Shown: in pieces, positions 43,477 to 53,163 of the stretch
Numbering within the stretch: the first letter of the stretch is position 1
Layout: each line of letters begins with the position of its first letter
Assembly (NCBI RefSeq): GCF_001425605.1
Contig: NZ_LMRG01000012.1
Span: 645,792-709,791 of the forward strand
Direction of reading: 5' to 3'
DNA from: Rhizobium sp. Leaf453
GTDB taxonomy: Bacteria > Pseudomonadota > Alphaproteobacteria > Rhizobiales > Rhizobiaceae
DNA length: 64,000 bases
Notes under the pieces: generated by a model
The model's database searches: none
Told to the model about the DNA's origin: nothing
Seen by the model: the letters and a program-made list of their open reading frames with translations, nothing else
Made by a program: the position numbers and the translations under genes

Positions 43477-44298
43477 TCAGTTCGTGCCGTTGTCTTCCTT
43501 GGAGAGCTTCTGCCAGGCATTCTGCTGCGACATGATCGAGCGCAGATATTTGACGTTCGCCTCGGCCTGGGCGGGCGAAAGCTCGGCGCTGGCGATCTTT
43601 TCCGCTTCCTGGAAGCGGCCCTGCAGGCCGACGGCAAGCGCCAGGTTCTGGCGCACGCTGCTGTCGGCGCCGGGCTGTTCGACGGCCTGCCGCAGATAGG
43701 TTTCGGCCGTCTTCAGGTCCTTGTTGAGCAGATAGGACATGCCGAGGTTGGACAGCACGGTCGGCTCGTTCGGCTGGATATCGAGGGCATCGCGGTAGCG
43801 CTGGCGCGCTTCGCCGGCGCGGCCGAGCTGGTCGAGGATCGCCCCTTCTGCCGATTTCAGCCGCCAGTCCGGACGGTCGGGGGTCTGTGCGCGCGTGATC
43901 GTGTTCAGCGCCTGCTCGAGTTGGCCGGCGGCGGCCTGCGACTTGCCATAGGCCGCCAGCACTTCGCGGTCGCTGGGGAAGTTGATGGCGACCTGTTGCA
44001 TGACGGCCAGCGCCTGATCGTTGCGGCCGGTCATCCGCAGCATGTTGGCATAGTTCAGGCCGGCTGCGCGATCCTTGGGATTACGTTCATAGGCCTTGCC
44101 AATGCTCTCGGCTGCCGCTGCAAGTTCGGTCGAGTTCATCGACTGGACGGGCTTGGAAAAATGCGGCTGCGGGATCGATCCGGTCGTCAGTTCCTTCTTC
44201 TGGGTCGAGCATCCCGCGATCGCCAGAATGATAATCGCAAGCGAAGCTCCCTTGAGGATACCATGTGTCGAAAAGGACCGATGTCTGCGTGCCGTCAT
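43477..44298 (-). CDS. tadD: TPR lipoprotein TadD
   Basis: Pilotin-like lipoprotein of the Flp pilus, 273 residues. The signal ends in lipobox IAGC (Cys30). About five tetratricopeptide repeats follow from residue 70 (for example KDRAAGLNYANMLRMTG and PNEPTVLSNLGMSYLLN). In other Tad systems TadD is needed to place the secretin. It is split from tadC by the SDR/LysR pair and faces the opposite way, so it is expressed on its own. The start at 44298 has AGGGGC nine bases upstream. Confidence 0.87.
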   Translation of the reverse strand: MTARRHRSFSTHGILKGASLAIIILAIAGCSTQKKELTTGSIPQPHFSKPVQSMNSTELAAAAESIGKAYERNPKDRAAGLNYANMLRMTGRNDQALAVMQQVAINFPSDREVLAAYGKSQAAAGQLEQALNTITRAQTPDRPDWRLKSAEGAILDQLGRAGEARQRYRDALDIQPNEPTVLSNLGMSYLLNKDLKTAETYLRQAVEQPGADSSVRQNLALAVGLQGRFQEAEKIASAELSPAQAEANVKYLRSIMSQQNAWQKLSKEDNGTN

Positions 44299-44386
44299 GA
44301 TCAATGCCCCTAAGCATTTGTTCAAGCGCCGCAGCATTCCCCAACAGATTCGGCGCAATCTTCACTCCAGCAATAATCTGTTAACC

Positions 44387-44401
44387 CTAACAGAGCGTTA
44401 A
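44387..44401. promoter_or_regulatory. CtrA-like box upstream of tadD
   Basis: Reverse strand TTAA, seven bases, TTAG, one mismatch from TTAA-N7-TTAA. It is 89 bases upstream of the tadD start and also 39 bases upstream of the aminopeptidase gene on the other strand. Confidence 0.38.
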
Positions 44402-44439
44402 TCGGGTGATTCTACACCGCTTTCTTTGCAAGGATTTCC

Positions 44440-45831
44440 ATGGCCCCGTATCAATTCATTGATCGCCCGTCTCCGTTCAACACAAGCGGCGGTAAGACCC
44501 TGCCGATCTTTGCGGTGACGCCGGCCCATATCGAGCTCGGCGCGATCGATCCGATCGCACTGGATTGGGCTCGCAAGGCCGGCTTCAAGGCGGAATCAGG
44601 TGTGGTTCTCCTGGTGCCGTCGGAAGACGGGCAACTCGGCGGAGCGCTGTTCGGGCTCGGTGCCAATCCATCGGAGGCGCCGTTCCTCACCGGTAAGCTG
44701 GCACGCACGCTGCCCGCTGGAAAATGGCATGTCGAAACCGCGCCGCTGACAGCCAATCGCCTGGCTCTCGGCTACGGCCTTGGCTCCTATACGTTCGAGC
44801 GCTACAAGGCAGCCGGTAAGGAAGCGCCGACGCTGATGATCCCGGCCGATGCGGATGCTGCCGATATCAAGCGCCAGATCGCCGGCGTCTTCCTCGCTCG
44901 CGACCTGATCAATACGCCGACCAACGACATGGGGCCGAACGCGCTGGAACAGGCGTTTCGCGCACTCGGCGAGTATTACAAGGCAACCGTGTCGGTCATC
45001 ACCGGCGATGACCTCTTGAAACAGAATTTCCCGCTCGTCCACACCGTTGGCCGCGCCAGCGCCGAGGCACCACGCCTGCTTGAAATGCGCTGGGGCAAGA
45101 AGGGGCACCGCAAGGTAACGTTGGTCGGCAAGGGCGTCTGCTTCGATACCGGCGGCCTCGATATCAAGCCGTCGGCCTCCATGCTCCTGATGAAGAAGGA
45201 CATGGGCGGTGCGGCAAATGTCATGGGCCTCGCCCTGATGATCATGGACGCCAAGCTCAAGGTCGACCTGCGCGTCATCGTGCCGGTCGTCGAGAATTCG
45301 ATCTCGGCGAACGCCTTCCGTCCGGGCGACATCTACCGCAGCCGCAAGGGCCTCACGGTGCAGATCGACAACACCGATGCCGAAGGACGCCTGATCCTTG
45401 CTGATGCGCTCGCCTATGCGGACGAGGACGAAACCGACCTCTTGATCGATATGGCGACGTTGACCGGCGCCGCTCGTGTCGCACTTGGCCCAGACCTGCC
45501 GCCATTCTACACCGACGAGGAGGATTTCGCGCATGACCTGACCGAGGCAAGCCTGACCGTCGATGACCCGATGTGGCGCATGCCGCTCTACAAGGGTTAT
45601 GAAAAGGATATCAACGCCCGGATCGCCGACCTCACCAATGCGCCCTCAGGTGGCATGGCGGGCTCCATCACCGCCGCATTGTTCCTGAAGCGCTTCGTCA
45701 CCAAGGCAAAGAGCTGGGCGCATTTCGACATTTTCGGCTGGACCCCATCCGAACGCCCGCACTCGCCGCTGGGCGGTGAGGCACAGGCGATCCGCGCGCT
45801 CTATCATCTGATCGCGAAGGGGAAGAAGTAG
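44440..45831 (+). CDS. Leucyl aminopeptidase family protein (M17)
   Basis: Cytoplasmic two-metal aminopeptidase of 463 residues. The C-terminal catalytic domain has the metal site segment GKGVCFDTGGLDIKPS, KKDMGGAA and the M17 signature NTDAEGRL (residues 311-318). The N-terminal domain is shorter than in PepA. The sequence resembles the second, shorter M17 enzyme of alphaproteobacteria, sometimes called pepB; a classical pepA is expected elsewhere. Confidence 0.93.
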   Translation: MAPYQFIDRPSPFNTSGGKTLPIFAVTPAHIELGAIDPIALDWARKAGFKAESGVVLLVPSEDGQLGGALFGLGANPSEAPFLTGKLARTLPAGKWHVETAPLTANRLALGYGLGSYTFERYKAAGKEAPTLMIPADADAADIKRQIAGVFLARDLINTPTNDMGPNALEQAFRALGEYYKATVSVITGDDLLKQNFPLVHTVGRASAEAPRLLEMRWGKKGHRKVTLVGKGVCFDTGGLDIKPSASMLLMKKDMGGAANVMGLALMIMDAKLKVDLRVIVPVVENSISANAFRPGDIYRSRKGLTVQIDNTDAEGRLILADALAYADEDETDLLIDMATLTGAARVALGPDLPPFYTDEEDFAHDLTEASLTVDDPMWRMPLYKGYEKDINARIADLTNAPSGGMAGSITAALFLKRFVTKAKSWAHFDIFGWTPSERPHSPLGGEAQAIRALYHLIAKGKK

Positions 45832-45852
45832 GGGAGGGGCATCGACTTCTCT

Positions 45853-45993
45853 CTTCTCCCCAGCGGGGAGAAGGTGGCCGAAGGCCGGATGAGGGGGGCC
45901 GAAGGCCACCATTTCAGTGTGGCGCTTGCGCCGGCTTATGCCGTTGCCCCTCATCGCCTCGTTTTACTCGACACTTCTCCCCGGCGGGGAGAA
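45853..45993. repeat. Pair of RIME-like palindromic repeats in inverted orientation
   Basis: Two copies of the stem CTTCTCCCC/GGGGAGAAG (45853-45873 and 45974-45993). The first is followed by GGTGGCCGAAGGCCGGATGA and the second preceded by its partial complement around CCCCTCATC. The sequence style is that of rhizobial intergenic mosaic elements. The repeat fills the gap between the aminopeptidase and dnaA genes. Confidence 0.75.
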
Positions 45994-46003
45994 AAAGCCA
46001 AGT

Positions 46004-47563
46004 CTACTCGTTGATCAACCGCTTCAGAAGTTCGATCTCGTGGCTGAGCTTGGTGTCGCCGGTGATCAAATCTTCGATCTTGCGCACGGCGTGCAGCACC
46101 GTGGTGTGATCGCGTCCGCCGAACCGGCGGCCGATTTCCGGGAAGGAGCGCGGCGTCAGGGTCTTGGCCAGATACATGGCGATCTGGCGTGGCTTGACGA
46201 TGACGCGGGTACGGCGGTTCGACACGAGCTCCTGTCGCGAGACGTTGTAATGCTTAGCGACGACCCGCTGGATGTCTTCGATGCGCACCCGGCGCGGTTC
46301 GCCGGCATTGACGAGATGACCGAGCAGTTCGTCGACGCGCTCGACTGACAGATGCGGCTCGAACGACAGCCGGAACAGCAGCTGGTTGAAGGCGCCTTCG
46401 AGTTCGCGGCCGCTCGCGGTGATGTTGCGGGCAACATGGCTCAGGATATTGGCCGGAATATCGAGCGACGGGTCATCCTGGCGCGCGACGTCCAGACGGC
46501 GCTTGAGGATTTCGAGACGCATCTCGTAGTCTGGGCCTTCCATCTCGATGGCGACGCCACCCTGGAGGCGCGAGCGGACCCGCGGATCGAGCGATTCCAG
46601 CTCCCAGGGCGCACGGTCGGCGGCAACGACGACCTGCTTGGCGCTGTCGAGCAGCATGTTGAGAAGGTGACAGAATTCGTGCTGGATCGACTTGCCCTGC
46701 AGGAACTGCATGTCGTCGATGACCAGAAGGTCGATGTTGCGCAGGGTTTCCTTCAGCGACAGCGCGTCATTGTCGCGGATTGCGGTCGCAAAGCGCCACA
46801 TGAAATATTCAGCTGTCAGATAAACGACGCGCGGAGCGCGCGGGCTCTGGATGGCAGCCGTGGCGATCGCCTGCAACAGATGCGTCTTGCCGAGACCGAC
46901 GGTCGAGTGAATGAACAGCGGATTGAAGCGCACGGCGCCGGCACCGGCTTCGGCGATCGTCTTGGCGGCAGCGAGCGCGACGCGGTTGGACGAACCCTCG
47001 ACGAAGCTTTCGAATGTATAGCGTGGGTCAAGCGGCGAGCCGAACAGAGGACCGGCTGCCGGCTGGGCTTTCTGCAGATTGTTGACGGTCGCGGCGGCAT
47101 GATGGGCAACGCTCTGCGGCGCGGATTTGCGCGCCGAGGCCGGCGTTGCCGTCTCGCCGGCATGGCTGATCTGCGGCGCATCGTCCTGCAGGCCTGGGCG
47201 GGCGCTGCTGCGTGTCGCGGTACGAACCAGGATCTCAACCTTGAGAACCTCGGGATCTTCCTGCTGCACGATGCTGGTGATCAGATCGAGATAACGGTTG
47301 TTGATCCAGGATTTGAGGAAGGTCGTCGGCACGGACAGCCGCACGACGCTCTTGGAAACTGAATGAAGCTTCAGCCGGCCAAACCAGCTGGCAAAGACAT
47401 CGGGACCGACCTGGGCTTTCAGACGCGCACTGACCCGTTCGAAAAGCGCGTTCTGCTTCATGTCGCCGTTGTCCCCCGCGGAAGCGTCAGATTGCTGAGC
47501 CATCTGACGCGCATTCTCCCTATTCTCGAATACGATCGCCGCCGTCACCGAATTACCAAGCAT
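46004..47563 (-). CDS. dnaA: Chromosomal replication initiator DnaA
   Basis: Initiator ATPase, 519 residues from the ATG at 47563. Domain I (about 35-110) is followed by a variable linker rich in Ala and Ser, the AAA+ domain with Walker [12 protein letters not shown] and Walker [14 protein letters not shown], and the DNA-binding domain IV with the signature [16 protein letters not shown]. The chosen start has GGAAGG seven bases upstream; starts further in (MAQQSD or MKQNAL) cannot be excluded. In Rhizobiales the origin is usually near hemE, not at dnaA, and no hemE is seen here. Confidence 0.95.
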   Translation of the reverse strand: MLGNSVTAAIVFENRENARQMAQQSDASAGDNGDMKQNALFERVSARLKAQVGPDVFASWFGRLKLHSVSKSVVRLSVPTTFLKSWINNRYLDLITSIVQQEDPEVLKVEILVRTATRSSARPGLQDDAPQISHAGETATPASARKSAPQSVAHHAAATVNNLQKAQPAAGPLFGSPLDPRYTFESFVEGSSNRVALAAAKTIAEAGAGAVRFNPLFIHSTVGLGKTHLLQAIATAAIQSPRAPRVVYLTAEYFMWRFATAIRDNDALSLKETLRNIDLLVIDDMQFLQGKSIQHEFCHLLNMLLDSAKQVVVAADRAPWELESLDPRVRSRLQGGVAIEMEGPDYEMRLEILKRRLDVARQDDPSLDIPANILSHVARNITASGRELEGAFNQLLFRLSFEPHLSVERVDELLGHLVNAGEPRRVRIEDIQRVVAKHYNVSRQELVSNRRTRVIVKPRQIAMYLAKTLTPRSFPEIGRRFGGRDHTTVLHAVRKIEDLITGDTKLSHEIELLKRLINE

Positions 47564-48180
47564 ATTGCCGCCTTCCAATATCATGCGCGATACCGCCATT
47601 GCTGCCGGCATCAACTCTTAATGTTCGTTCCGCACGGCCCTTTCAAGGCATGCCGCCGGGTTCAAACGCTCCCCATGTCGCCGAAGGATCCTCATTTCCC
47701 TCTCCGGCATGGTTTCCGTACAAAACCGTCCGGCTGCCAGCCAAACGCTTGTCCCGCTTGTACGGTTTCACATCCGGGACGGTTGGGTTCCCTTGCGAAA
47801 ACCCGCGCGTCCGACTGCACTTTTCACCCGGCCCTCCCAACCCTCGTTACAGATGGTCAGACCAATCCGCCGCAATACGTCCTCATCCGTATTCGGCGGA
47901 CATCCGGGCACCGTACGGCAAGAGCCATGGCGGGCGTCCGGATAGCATCTCGAAGGGGGCTTCCTTTCCTGCAACCAGAAAATGCAATGACGCATTCCGG
48001 GCAGGAGGCCTGCGCGGCTGAAAACATCCAATTCTGATTGATGGAACGTTGTGGAACCACCCCGTCACAGAAGGTTGAAGTGAAACTGCACCGCCCGTTG
48101 AAAGGTGGCCTTTTCATTCGTCCACAGGATTATCCCGCGCCTTCTGTGGGAGGCATTTAGGCAGGATCGTGACACAAGAT
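47564..48180. other. Long gene-free stretch upstream of dnaA (possible leader)
   Basis: About 600 bases without a convincing gene. Short open frames occur on both strands but lack ribosome binding sites, domain features or normal codon use. Repeated inverted pieces are visible at 47718-47787 (AACCGTCC with GGACGGTT, GTACAA with TTGTAC). This may be a structured dnaA mRNA leader or carry a small RNA. A sequence TTCGTCCACA at 48117-48126 is only a poor DnaA box. Confidence 0.4.
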
Positions 48181-48218
48181 CAATCGCGAATTTTACGGTT
48201 TGCGAGAGGTCGGGCGTT

Positions 48219-48493
48219 GACTCTCATAGCGTGTCCTGCATGGGCGAAAGGTCGCCCGGAGAGAATCGCTTTTGAATCAAGGGCTTTCAATTTTGGGACA
48301 GAAGTTAGCTGGCGAAAAACAAAAAAAATAAAAATTCCCTTGACTCGCCACACACCTTAACAGGCCCCTGCTTGTGCACCGCACTCGCTGGGCTCCTCCG
48401 ACAAGTCATTGTTTTCACGTCAAAATTTATGTCATTGCGGTGACATAATCACGGACGACCGGTTAACCATGCCGGACGCCTGAAGCTTGAATC
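48219..48493. promoter_or_regulatory. Cluster of five GANTC (CcrM methylation) sites upstream of dnaA
   Basis: GACTC at 48219, GAATC at 48263, GAATC at 48274, GACTC at 48342 and GAATC at 48489. Four fall within 128 bases, around a long A/T run. In Caulobacter, CcrM methylation of GANTC in the dnaA promoter affects its transcription; a similar role here is inference. Confidence 0.5.
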
Positions 48494-48520
48494 CGAAAAG
48501 CCCGGCTGTAAGGCCGGGCT
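48494..48520 (-). terminator. Terminator of rpsT
   Basis: Eight-base-pair stem AGCCCGGC/GCCGGGCT followed on the reverse strand by TTTTCGG, about 30 bases after the stop codon. It separates rpsT transcription from dnaA. Confidence 0.85.
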
Positions 48521-48549
48521 ATCGATTAACGAAAATTTAGTGAGCCGGA

Positions 48550-48816
48550 TTAAGCCGACAGGGCCTTTACGCGGCCGGCCAGGCGGGACACCTTGCGCGA
48601 TGCCGTGTTGGCATGCAGCACGCCCTTGGTGGCGGCGCGCATCAGTTCCGGCTGGGCTGCCTTCAGGGCTGCCTGGGCCAGTGCCTGATCGCCCGAAGCG
48701 ATGGCTTCTTCGACCTTGCGGATAAAGCCGCGAACGCGCGAACGGCGGGACTTGTTGACTTCCGTGCGGCGGGCGATCTTGCGGGTCGCTTTTTTCGCCG
48801 AAGTTGTATTGGCCAT
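48550..48816 (-). CDS. rpsT: 30S ribosomal protein S20
   Basis: Small basic protein of 88 residues binding 16S rRNA in the body of the 30S subunit. It starts [24 protein letters not shown] and ends [12 protein letters not shown], matching S20 throughout. The ATG at 48816 was set by this conserved N-terminus. Its position next to dnaA and mutM is common in alphaproteobacteria. Confidence 0.97.
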   Translation of the reverse strand: MANTTSAKKATRKIARRTEVNKSRRSRVRGFIRKVEEAIASGDQALAQAALKAAQPELMRAATKGVLHANTASRKVSRLAGRVKALSA

Positions 48817-49018
48817 TTGGTGTCTCTCTTCGAAATCTGACAAAAACTCTCTACCGCCGTGCCGGGTCACTGCGACCTGTCGTCCGTGCAAGTAGGGAGC
48901 AATATCGGAAAACCTTGGAGCGGCTTTCCAAACTGTGGGCGGCATATAGCCTTAAACATGGCTCCCGTCAACGCGCTATTTTGCAAAACTGGGCGGCGGG
49001 AGTCGGCTGTCGGCTAAG

Positions 49019-49909
49019 CTATTTCTGGCATTCCGGGCAATAGAAGGTCGAGCGCCCCGCCTGCACGACGCGCGCGACAGTGCCGCTGCAGCCCGGCGTG
49101 CGGCACGGCTCGCCCTCGCGGTCATAGACCGAGAAGGAATGCTGGAAATAGCCGAGCGTGCCATCGGTCTGGATATGATCGCGCAGCGAGGAGCCGCCGG
49201 CTGCAATCGCATCCGCGATCACGGCGCGAATGTCATCAGTCAGGCGCTTCAGCGATGTCTTGGGCTTTCCCTTCGCATCGACCAGCGTGCCGGCCGCGCG
49301 CATCGGCGAGAGGCCGGAGCGCCAGAGCGCCTCGCAGACATAGATATTGCCGAGCCCGGCAATGTTCTTCTGGTCGAGCAGGGCGGATTTGAGTGGCTGC
49401 GCCTTGCCGGTAAAACGCCGGGCGAGATAATCGGAGTCGAGAACGTTGCCGGTTGGCTCCTCGCCGAGTTCGCGGAAGAAGGCATGGCTCGCCAGTGCCT
49501 CGCGCCGGGTCACGTCCATGAAGCCGAAGCGGCGCGGATCGTTGTAGATCACACGCGCCGGACCGTTTGCGGTGTCGAGGTGGAAGATGACATGGTCATG
49601 CTTCTCGTCCTTGCCACGCGGATGATGGAAGTCTCCCGGTATCTCGCTGCCAGCGCCTTCCTCGACACGGAACGAACCCGACATGCCGAGATGGGCGATG
49701 ATCACGTCACCGCCTTCGAGATCAATCAGCAGATATTTTGCCCGCCGACCGAGCGAGAGAATACGGCGACCGGAGACCAGCGCCGAAAAATCGGCGGGAA
49801 AGGGAAAGCGCAGGTCCGGCCGGCGCAGCTCAGCCCGCACCAGCAGCGAGCCCTCCATCGCCGGCGTCAGGCCGCGCCTGACGGTTTCCACTTCCGGAAG
49901 TTCCGGCAT
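49019..49909 (-). CDS. mutM: Formamidopyrimidine-DNA glycosylase
   Basis: Bifunctional DNA repair glycosylase/lyase for 8-oxoguanine and formamidopyrimidines, 296 residues. The catalytic N-terminus is intact (PELPEVET, with Pro2 and Glu3 after Met removal). Other features are [18 protein letters not shown], the helix-two-turn-helix [12 protein letters not shown] and a C-terminal zinc finger (CRTPGC, then YCPEC). Divergent from ubiE, with about 215 bases between. Confidence 0.96.
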   Translation of the reverse strand: MPELPEVETVRRGLTPAMEGSLLVRAELRRPDLRFPFPADFSALVSGRRILSLGRRAKYLLIDLEGGDVIIAHLGMSGSFRVEEGAGSEIPGDFHHPRGKDEKHDHVIFHLDTANGPARVIYNDPRRFGFMDVTRREALASHAFFRELGEEPTGNVLDSDYLARRFTGKAQPLKSALLDQKNIAGLGNIYVCEALWRSGLSPMRAAGTLVDAKGKPKTSLKRLTDDIRAVIADAIAAGGSSLRDHIQTDGTLGYFQHSFSVYDREGEPCRTPGCSGTVARVVQAGRSTFYCPECQK

Positions 49910-50126
49910 GTCTCATATCCTTTTCATCGGCCGGATGGCATGCGCCATTTGGCAATTCCCTTGGTCGCGCACATATCCTATAGGAGGGCCAGCTTTCCAG
50001 CGGGCAAACTTTCCAGCGGTGGCCGGCGGGCGTCAATGTCGCAGGCCAGTCCCGCCGCAGAGATAGCGTGGATCAGGCGAATTCGCTATGGTCGGCCGAA
50101 ATGAGATCGAACCGGAGTATGTGTTG

Positions 50127-50903
50127 ATGACAGGTGAGCGGACGTCTGCCGATGGCGGCATGGAAACCTCCTACGGTTTTCGCCAAGTTGGCCAGGGTGA
50201 AAAGCAGGCGCTCGTCAACGATGTCTTCCACAAGGTCGCCAAGCGCTACGACATCATGAACGACGTCATGTCCATGGGCCTGCACCGGGCCTGGAAGGAT
50301 GCGATGATCGCGGCGCTCAACCCGCGCCGCTCGGAGGACTACAAGGTCCTCGACGTCGCCGGCGGCACCGGCGATATCGCTTTCCGAATTGTCGAGGCGT
50401 CGGACCGCAAGGCGCACGCGACCGTGCTCGATATCAACGGTTCGATGCTCGCCGTCGGCGCCGAGCGCGCCGAGAAGAAGGGCCTCTCGCCCAATCTCAC
50501 CTTCGTCGAGGCCAATGCCGAGGAGCTTCCGTTCGAGGCCAATTCCTTCGACGCCTATACGATCGCTTTCGGCATCCGCAACGTTCCGCGCATCGATGTG
50601 GCGCTTTCCGAAGCCTTACGCGTACTGAAGCGTGGCGGCCGCCTCCTGGTCTTGGAATTCTCCGAGGTCGACATGCCGCTGCTTGACAAGGTCTACGACG
50701 CCTGGTCGTTCAACGCGATCCCGCAATTCGGCAAGATGGTCACGGGCGATGCGGAGCCCTACCAGTATCTGGTGGAATCGATCCGCAAATTCCCCAACCA
50801 GCGCGATTTCGCCGCCATGATCACCAAGGCCGGCTTCTCTCGCGTCAATTTCACCAATTACACTGGCGGCATCGCGGCCCTCCATTCCGGCTGGAAGATC
50901 TGA
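50127..50903 (+). CDS. ubiE: Ubiquinone/menaquinone C-methyltransferase UbiE
   Basis: SAM-dependent C-methyltransferase in ubiquinone synthesis, 258 residues. It shows [19 protein letters not shown], the SAM motif [23 protein letters not shown] and the C-terminal [15 protein letters not shown]. The ATG at 50127 gives the length usual for rhizobial UbiE and has GGAG upstream; the more upstream in-frame ATG does not fit homologues. ubiB follows 80 bases later. Confidence 0.95.
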   Translation: MTGERTSADGGMETSYGFRQVGQGEKQALVNDVFHKVAKRYDIMNDVMSMGLHRAWKDAMIAALNPRRSEDYKVLDVAGGTGDIAFRIVEASDRKAHATVLDINGSMLAVGAERAEKKGLSPNLTFVEANAEELPFEANSFDAYTIAFGIRNVPRIDVALSEALRVLKRGGRLLVLEFSEVDMPLLDKVYDAWSFNAIPQFGKMVTGDAEPYQYLVESIRKFPNQRDFAAMITKAGFSRVNFTNYTGGIAALHSGWKI

Positions 50904-50983
50904 CGCATGATGCCCATTCTCGTGAAGTGCTGTGAGGGGCTTGCCCCGCGCTCAGGCCCAACCCCGTGCTTAGGCAGGGCCTC

Positions 50984-52558
50984 GTGAGCACGCCCGGCGC
51001 CTATGCGCGCCTGATCCGGATCGGGTGGGTGCTGGTGCGCGAAGGCGTGGTCTCCGCACTGCCGTCGGAAAACCTGCCGATGCTGCCGCGCGCCGCGCAG
51101 TCCCTTGCCGGCCTGTTTGCCCGCCGACGCGCCAAGAATGAAGATCGCAGCGACCGGCTGGCCCGTGCCATCGAGCGCCTCGGCCCATCCTATGTGAAGA
51201 TCGGCCAATTCCTCGCCACCCGGCCCGACGTGGTCGGCGCTGAATTTGCGGATGACCTGTCCTTCCTGCAGGATCGCATGGCGACCTTCCCGGTCGAGGA
51301 GGCGCGTGCGACTGTCGAAGGCTCGCTCGGCCGGCCCGTCTCGGACCTCTATGTCCAGTTCGGGGAACCGATCGCCGCCGCCTCGATCGCCCAAGTTCAT
51401 CCGGCCGTGGTGCGCAAAGACGGCATCGACACAAAGGTCGCCGTCAAGGTTATCCGCCCCGGCGTGCGCCAGCGTTTCGCCCATGATCTGGAGGCGATGT
51501 TCCTTGTGTCGCGGCTGCAGGAGCGTTTCCTGCCGCATACCCGCCGCCTGCGCCCTGTCGAGGTGACCAAGACGCTGGAGCAGACCACCAAGATCGAGAT
51601 GGACCTGCGCCTCGAGGCCGCCGCTCTGTCCGAACTCGGTGAAAACTCAGCGGATGATCCCGGCTTCCGGGTGCCGACGGTCGATTGGGAACGCACCGGC
51701 CGCGATGTCGTGACGATGGAGTGGATCGACGGCGTCAAGATGTCCGACGTCGAGGGCCTGCGCCGCGCCGGTCACGATCTGAATGCGCTCGCCGATACGC
51801 TGATCCAGTCCTTTCTGCGCCATACGCTGCGCGACGGCTTCTTCCACGCCGACATGCACCAGGGCAATCTCTTCGTTGATCCCAGGGGCATGATCGTCGC
51901 CGTCGATTTCGGCATTGTCGGCCGTCTCGGAAAAAAGGAGCGGCGGTTCCTGGCCGAAATCCTCTATGGCTTCATCACCCGCGATTATCGCCGCGTGGCC
52001 GATGTGCATTTCGAAGCCGGTTACGTGCCCGCCCATCACGATGCCGCGAGCTTCGCCCAGGCGATCCGCGCCATCGGCGAGCCGATCCACGGACAGCCGG
52101 CTGAAACCATTTCCATGGCCAAGCTCCTGACGCTGCTGTTCGAGGTGACGCAGCTGTTTGAAATGGAAACGCGGCCGGAACTGGTCATGCTGCAGAAGAC
52201 CATGGTCGTCGTCGAGGGCGTTGCCCGTACGCTCAATCCGCGCTTCAACATGTGGAAGGCGTCGGAGCCGGTGGTCGGTGGCTGGATTCGCGATAATCTC
52301 GGACCGAAGCGCATTGTCGGCGATGTGAAGGAAGCCTTCCACGCTGCCGTCCGCCTCGCGGAAGCAGCCCCCGAGATCGCCGCCAAGACCGAGAAGTTTT
52401 CCCGCGAGATCACCGCCATGGCGGAAAACGGCCTGCGCTTCGATGCCGAAACCGCCGAGGCGATCGGCCGCTCGGAAGCCCGCCACGGCCGCTCCGGCCG
52501 GGTGGCGCTGTGGGTCATCGCGTTGGCGCTGGTCACCATCGCGTGGAAGCTGTTCTGA
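50984..52558 (+). CDS. ubiB: Ubiquinone biosynthesis kinase-like protein UbiB
   Basis: Atypical kinase/ATPase of the ADCK/ABC1 family needed for ubiquinone production, 524 residues. The family KxGQ motif is in PSYVKIGQFLATRPD; GEPIAAASIAQVHPAV replaces a glycine loop, VAVKVIRPG has the Lys, and the metal site is DFGIVGRLG. A C-terminal membrane helix (VALWVIALALVTIAW) anchors it. The start is taken as the GTG at 50984 (STPGAYARLIRIG); a GTG 18 bases upstream is possible. Confidence 0.94.
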   Translation: MSTPGAYARLIRIGWVLVREGVVSALPSENLPMLPRAAQSLAGLFARRRAKNEDRSDRLARAIERLGPSYVKIGQFLATRPDVVGAEFADDLSFLQDRMATFPVEEARATVEGSLGRPVSDLYVQFGEPIAAASIAQVHPAVVRKDGIDTKVAVKVIRPGVRQRFAHDLEAMFLVSRLQERFLPHTRRLRPVEVTKTLEQTTKIEMDLRLEAAALSELGENSADDPGFRVPTVDWERTGRDVVTMEWIDGVKMSDVEGLRRAGHDLNALADTLIQSFLRHTLRDGFFHADMHQGNLFVDPRGMIVAVDFGIVGRLGKKERRFLAEILYGFITRDYRRVADVHFEAGYVPAHHDAASFAQAIRAIGEPIHGQPAETISMAKLLTLLFEVTQLFEMETRPELVMLQKTMVVVEGVARTLNPRFNMWKASEPVVGGWIRDNLGPKRIVGDVKEAFHAAVRLAEAAPEIAAKTEKFSREITAMAENGLRFDAETAEAIGRSEARHGRSGRVALWVIALALVTIAWKLF

Positions 52559-52688
52559 CGGGGCTAAGCCAGCGATACGTCTCGCCGTCTGCATTGTTCC
52601 TTTTGGAACTTCGCAACTCTCCGGATTGTGGGATTGTCTGTCTCAAGGATGAGGCGGGCTCATCCAGCCAATCTGAGGAGAGACGACC

Positions 52689-52940
52689 ATGCGTAAACTG
52701 ATCATTGCTTCCATCGTTGCCGTTGGCGCGGCTCTTTCGTTCGCAGCACCGTCGCAGGCTGGTGGTTATTACGGCGGCGGCAGCTATTACGGCGGCTACG
52801 ACAACGTCGATCACTACTACGGTCACAAGCGCCACTATTACAAGAAGCGCCACTACGTCCAGAATTGCTGGATCAAGAAGGTCCGCAAGTACGATTACTA
52901 CGGCAACCTGGTCGTCAAGCGTATCAGGGTCTGCGATTGA
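52689..52940 (+). CDS. Small secreted Tyr/Gly/Lys-rich protein
   Basis: An 83-residue protein with a signal peptide (MRKLIIASIVAVGAALSF, cleavage near PSQA). The mature part begins with Gly/Tyr repeats (GGYYGGGSYYGG), then His/Lys/Tyr-rich sequence and a small C-terminal domain with two cysteines (NCWIKKVRKYDYYGN to RVCD) that may pair. GAGGAG precedes the ATG. Similar small exported proteins are frequent in Rhizobiales, but their role is unknown. Confidence 0.8.
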   Translation: MRKLIIASIVAVGAALSFAAPSQAGGYYGGGSYYGGYDNVDHYYGHKRHYYKKRHYVQNCWIKKVRKYDYYGNLVVKRIRVCD

Positions 52941-52968
52941 TCCGGCCTCCCCGGATGCAAACCCTCGC

Positions 52969-52999
52969 GAAAACCGGCGGCTCTCCCGCCGGTTTTTTC
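52969..52999 (+). terminator. Terminator after the small secreted protein gene
   Basis: Stem AAACCGGCGG/CCGCCGGTTT with a short loop and a run of six T. Confidence 0.93.
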
Positions 53000-53163
53000 G
53001 TTGTTTCAGCAACGCCGGAAATATCGCGAGCGCTGCGGAAACATTTCGAAACCAGAAAGTGGAAAGATTACAAACATTTCATGCCGCCGGACTTCATTCT
53101 GGCGTAGTTGCATCCTAGCTAGATCCTGAACCACGCGGCCCGTTGACCGCCTTTGTTTGAGAG

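Noticed and set aside
47599..48117. Several short frames on both strands upstream of dnaA
   Set aside because: No ribosome binding sites, unusual Cys/Trp/Pro content and no family likeness; treated as non-coding.
48117..48150. DnaA boxes and an origin of replication near dnaA
   Set aside because: Only one poor match (TTCGTCCACA); Rhizobiales origins normally lie near hemE, so oriC is not claimed.
52610..52640. GGAAC before the small secreted protein as a fourth EcfG promoter
   Set aside because: No CGTT at 16 or 17 bases; the -10 position reads TTGT or TGTG.
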